A stretch of 64,000 bases of DNA. Source: Bryobacteraceae bacterium. GTDB lineage: Bacteria; Acidobacteriota; Terriglobia; Bryobacterales; Bryobacteraceae. Below, one piece after another: positions 61,259-64,000 of the stretch. The notes under the pieces were generated by a model. The model saw nothing but the letters and a program-made list of their open reading frames with translations, had not been told where the DNA came from and did no database searches. The translations under genes and the position numbers were made by a program. Location: the NCBI GenBank assembly GCA_030041495.1, contig JASHNT010000038.1:1-64000 (forward strand), in the 5' to 3' direction. Each line of letters opens with the position of its first letter. Positions within the stretch are counted from its first letter, which is position 1.

Positions 61259-61259
<1 letters not shown>
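59643..61259 (+). CDS. KdpD-like sensor histidine kinase (no Usp/KdpD N-domain)
   Basis: A 538-residue inner-membrane kinase corresponding to the C-terminal half of KdpD. DUF4118 helices lie at about 55-140 (LSILLTIAGFWIG, ILYMLAVVFSALRWG, LIGLLAVGLTVSMLT). A GAF-like domain follows (VLYSFTQSLAAEIELDRIL), then HisKA with SVSHDLRTPLVSII and HATPase with LVNLLDNALKYSP and GAGLGLSICKGFVEAHHG. The G1 box, normally D-x-G-x-G, reads GSAGNEIP, so the conserved ATP-binding Asp and second Gly are lost. Start ATG 59643 chosen by homology; no clear ribosome binding site. Its stop overlaps the regulator start by 1 bp. No kdpFABC is present in the window. Confidence 0.88.
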
Positions 61260-61977
<718 letters not shown>

Positions 61978-61981
<4 letters not shown>

Positions 61982-62042
61982 CGATTCCTTGACGCCTGCC
62001 AGCCATCTTTTGATGCTGCCTAGACGCCAGAATCGGTAAAAT
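61978..62042 (+). promoter_or_regulatory. TTGAC direct repeats (11-21-11 spacing) upstream of second kdpE-like gene
   Basis: TTGAC starts at 61978 and 61989, TTGAT at 62010 and TAGAC at 62021. A TAAAAT hexamer begins at 62037, again exactly 16 bases after the last repeat. The arrangement is the same as in the manC-like spacer. The first repeat overlaps the stop codon of regulator 1. With ATG at 62053, the transcript would be nearly leaderless. Confidence 0.7.
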
Positions 62043-62052
62043 TTTGTTTTGA

Positions 62053-62769
62053 ATGGGTGAAAACCTGCAAGAATCGCACGGCGATGCGCACGCCTCCGTG
62101 CTGCTGGCGGACGACGAGGAACCGATCCGCCGGGTTCTGCGCGCTCAGTTAACGGCGCGAAACTACCTGGTCTATGAAGCGGGCACTGGAGAGCAGGTGC
62201 TCGAAGAAACCGCCCGGCGCAAGCCCGACGTGGTCTTGCTGGATTTGGGTTTGCCCGATATCGACGGAATCGAAGTCACCCGGCTGCTGCGCCAGCGCAG
62301 CCAGGTGCCGGTCATCATTCTCTCGGTTCGCGCCGGCGAATCCGACAAAATCGCCGCTCTCGATGCGGGCGCGGACGATTATCTGACCAAGCCCTGCCCG
62401 CCCGGCGAGCTCCTGGAGCGCGTCCGTTCCGCGCTGTGGCGCAAAACCATCGGGGGCCTGCACACCTTCCACGCCGGCGACCTGGACGTGGATCTGCAGC
62501 AACACGCAGTGCAGGTGGGAGACCGCCCGATTCAGCTCACCTCCAATGAATTCGACCTGCTGCGCGTCCTGGTGCTCAACGCCGGCCGGCTGTTGACTCC
62601 GCACCGCCTGACCCACGAAGCCTGGGGCGAAAAACAGGACGAGGAAGCGCTGCAACTCCTGCGCACCACCATCGGCTCCCTGCGGCGCAAACTGGAAGTG
62701 AATCCGGCCCGGCCGCGCCACATCACCACGGAGCCGGGCGTCGGCTTCCGGCTCCGGACCGAAGCCTGA
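62053..62769 (+). CDS. KdpE-like OmpR-family response regulator 2
   Basis: A 238-residue regulator, paralogous to the one at 61259-61981: receiver (VLLADDEEPIRRVLRAQL, acceptor in VVLLDLGLPDIDGIE, lysine in YLTKPCPPGELL) and winged helix (LTSNEFDLLRVLVLNAGRLL, TTIGSLRRKLEVNP, HITTEPGVGFRLR). No kinase gene accompanies it, so it is an orphan or a second partner of the KdpD-like kinase. Its own promoter carries the TTGAC repeats, suggesting it is a target of regulator 1 or itself. nfo follows 18 bp later. Confidence 0.93.
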   Translation: MGENLQESHGDAHASVLLADDEEPIRRVLRAQLTARNYLVYEAGTGEQVLEETARRKPDVVLLDLGLPDIDGIEVTRLLRQRSQVPVIILSVRAGESDKIAALDAGADDYLTKPCPPGELLERVRSALWRKTIGGLHTFHAGDLDVDLQQHAVQVGDRPIQLTSNEFDLLRVLVLNAGRLLTPHRLTHEAWGEKQDEEALQLLRTTIGSLRRKLEVNPARPRHITTEPGVGFRLRTEA

Positions 62770-62787
62770 CCACGGCGTAAAGAGTTC

Positions 62788-63735
62788 ATGCAGTGCGTCG
62801 TCGACATATGGCCGCCGCCGTGCGGACCGATGGCCCACGGCGCTTCATCCGCACGCGAACCGTGCCACCATGTTAGCTTGCGCCTCGGAATCCACACTTC
62901 CATAGCCGGCTCGCTCGAACGTTCCGCGCTAAAGGCGGCTGAACTTGGCGCCAACACGTTCCAGATCTTCTCTTCCAGCCCACGCCAATGGAAAGCGTCG
63001 GTCCCGTCGGCGCCGTCGGTCGCGTTATTCGAAAAGGCCCGGAAGCGCCATGACCTTGTGCCGCTGGTGATCCACGACAACTACCTGATCAACCTCGCCT
63101 CGGTACACGAGAAGACGCGCGATTTGTCCATTCAGGCCTTTCGCGGCGAGCTGGAGCGCGCCATTGCCATCGGCGCGGATTACCTGGTCGCGCATCCGGG
63201 AAATTACAAAGGCCAGACCGTCGAGCAGGGGATCTTGCACTTCCTCGAAGGCGTCGCGACAGCCGCGCAGGGGCTCGCCCATGGCAAGCTGATGCTGCTC
63301 ATCGAAAACACTGCCGGCGCGGGCGCGCAACTCGGCAGCCGCTTCGAGGAACTGCACGTCATGCGCGAGTACGGCATGAAGATGACGGATCTGCCCATCG
63401 GCTTCTGCCTCGACACCTGCCACCTGCTGGCGTCGGGACACGACGTCTCGACTACCTCTGGGCTTAAGCAAACCGTCAACGAGGCCGAGCGCCTCCTGGG
63501 CCTCGAAAACGTCCCGGTGATTCACGCCAACGATTCCAAAACGCCGCTCGGCTCGCACGTGGACCGCCACGAAAACATCGGCCAGGGGTATATTGGTGTT
63601 GACGGGTTTCGCCGCATTCTTACTCACCCGGGTCTCCGCAACAAAGCCTTTATCCTAGAAACACCGGTGGATCAACCCGGCGATGACCGGAAGAATCTCG
63701 ATACTCTCAAGCGCGCAGCGCGGGGCGCGCTCTAA
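62788..63735 (+). CDS. nfo: Deoxyribonuclease IV (endonuclease IV)
   Basis: AP endonuclease that incises abasic sites in base-excision repair; TIM-barrel metalloenzyme, cytosolic. The core is intact: LGIHTSIAGSLERSALKAAE, ANTFQIFSSSPRQWK, YLVAHPGNYKG, LLIENTAGAGAQLGSRFEEL, GFCLDTCHLLASGHD, HANDSKTPLGSHVDRHENIG. These carry the metal-binding His, Glu and Asp. The start is uncertain: ATG 62788 gives 315 residues, more than usual, while TTG 62878 would begin exactly at the homologous region (285 residues). It follows the second kdpE-like gene by 18 bp and may share its stress-inducible promoter. Confidence 0.92.
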   Translation: MQCVVDIWPPPCGPMAHGASSAREPCHHVSLRLGIHTSIAGSLERSALKAAELGANTFQIFSSSPRQWKASVPSAPSVALFEKARKRHDLVPLVIHDNYLINLASVHEKTRDLSIQAFRGELERAIAIGADYLVAHPGNYKGQTVEQGILHFLEGVATAAQGLAHGKLMLLIENTAGAGAQLGSRFEELHVMREYGMKMTDLPIGFCLDTCHLLASGHDVSTTSGLKQTVNEAERLLGLENVPVIHANDSKTPLGSHVDRHENIGQGYIGVDGFRRILTHPGLRNKAFILETPVDQPGDDRKNLDTLKRAARGAL

Positions 63736-63792
63736 AGTTAAAAGAATCATCGCGGCCCGCTGCGTTGCGCGCGGTGTTATGGAAAGACGTCT

Positions 63793-64000
63793 ATGCCAGA
63801 GCGCGCCTACGACCACAAAGAAATCGAGCTGAAGTGGTTTGAGCGCTGGAAAAACGATCGCAACCTATATAAGGCCGATCCCGATTCCCAGCGCCCCAAA
63901 TACTATGTGCTGGAGATGCTGCCCTACCCGAGCGGCAGCCTGCACATCGGCCACATCCGCAACTACACCATCGGCGACGCGCTGGCTCGCTACAAATGGA
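63793..64000 (+). CDS. leuS: Leucyl-tRNA synthetase, N-terminal part cut by window edge
   Basis: The frame opens at ATG 63793 (GGAAAG upstream) and stays open to the edge for 69 codons. It reads [19 protein letters not shown] and continues to [20 protein letters not shown], which includes the HIGH motif (HIGH) typical of class I synthetases and the LeuS-specific EMLPYPSG lead-in. It follows nfo by 57 bp on the same strand. The rest lies outside the window. Confidence 0.92.
   Translation, partial: MPERAYDHKEIELKWFERWKNDRNLYKADPDSQRPKYYVLEMLPYPSGSLHIGHIRNYTIGDALARYKW

Overview
The window looks like a chromosomal segment of a GC-rich, Gram-negative heterotroph, most likely an Acidobacteriota member close to Bryobacterales/Solibacter. 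This is inferred from gene content, not from a search. The pointers are a duplicated-type orphan MacB/FtsX permease (the acidobacterial ADOP family), a 1253-residue Oar-like TonB-dependent receptor with an N-terminal carboxypeptidase-regulatory domain, a PEP-CTERM protein, a CarD regulator, and a dense set of DUF6152/DUF6644/PDLSG-motif secreted and membrane proteins. No rRNA, tRNA or CRISPR array was recognised.

Layout. 1-9.3 kb: edge of an IS66-type element, a secreted quinoprotein dehydrogenase carrying the lanthanide-type Asp signature, fumarase, a BON-domain remnant, a tal-pgi pair, a PfpI/DJ-1 protein, and an RRM protein followed by a small basic protein. 9.3-20.3 kb: housekeeping genes (serC, lspA-ileS, carD with a consensus promoter, an MsbA-like exporter, hpt, rsfS) plus the ADOP permease. 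20.3-21.8 kb: a complete IS1182-like element sitting exactly on the rsfS stop codon. 21.9-30.5 kb: a NarL/DesK-type two-component pair, two paralogous GNAT/FeeM-like proteins flanking a PEP-CTERM gene, then a VAO-type flavoprotein and a GT1 glycosyltransferase. The last three plus-strand genes resemble a small biosynthetic operon.

30.6-43.3 kb is a signalling island. It holds a 2716-residue soluble hybrid kinase with a poly-HAMP array (276-bp DNA period) and six receiver domains formed by duplication of a three-receiver block, then a second hybrid kinase, a stand-alone receiver, and a convergent kinase plus NtrC-type activator. 43.4-53.1 kb carries the TonB receptor, a broken response regulator and a tight eight-gene minus-strand operon of unknown function: three PDLSG-motif exoproteins, one DUF6152 protein and four tandem DUF6644-like membrane proteins.

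53.3-64 kb is a stress and envelope region: methyltransferase, TDT-family transporter, acetate transporter, Hsp20, cyclopropane synthase, a mannose-1-P guanylyltransferase-like enzyme, a KdpD-like kinase, two KdpE-like regulators, nfo and the start of leuS. Three promoters here (hsp20, manC-like/kdpD-like, second kdpE-like) share TTGAC direct repeats at 11/21-bp spacing, ending at the same distance from a TAAANT-like -10 hexamer. That is the geometry expected of an OmpR/PhoB-family regulon. I consider this, the poly-HAMP/REC-triplet kinase, the eight-gene operon and the acyltransferase-flavoprotein-glycosyltransferase trio the most promising undescribed material.
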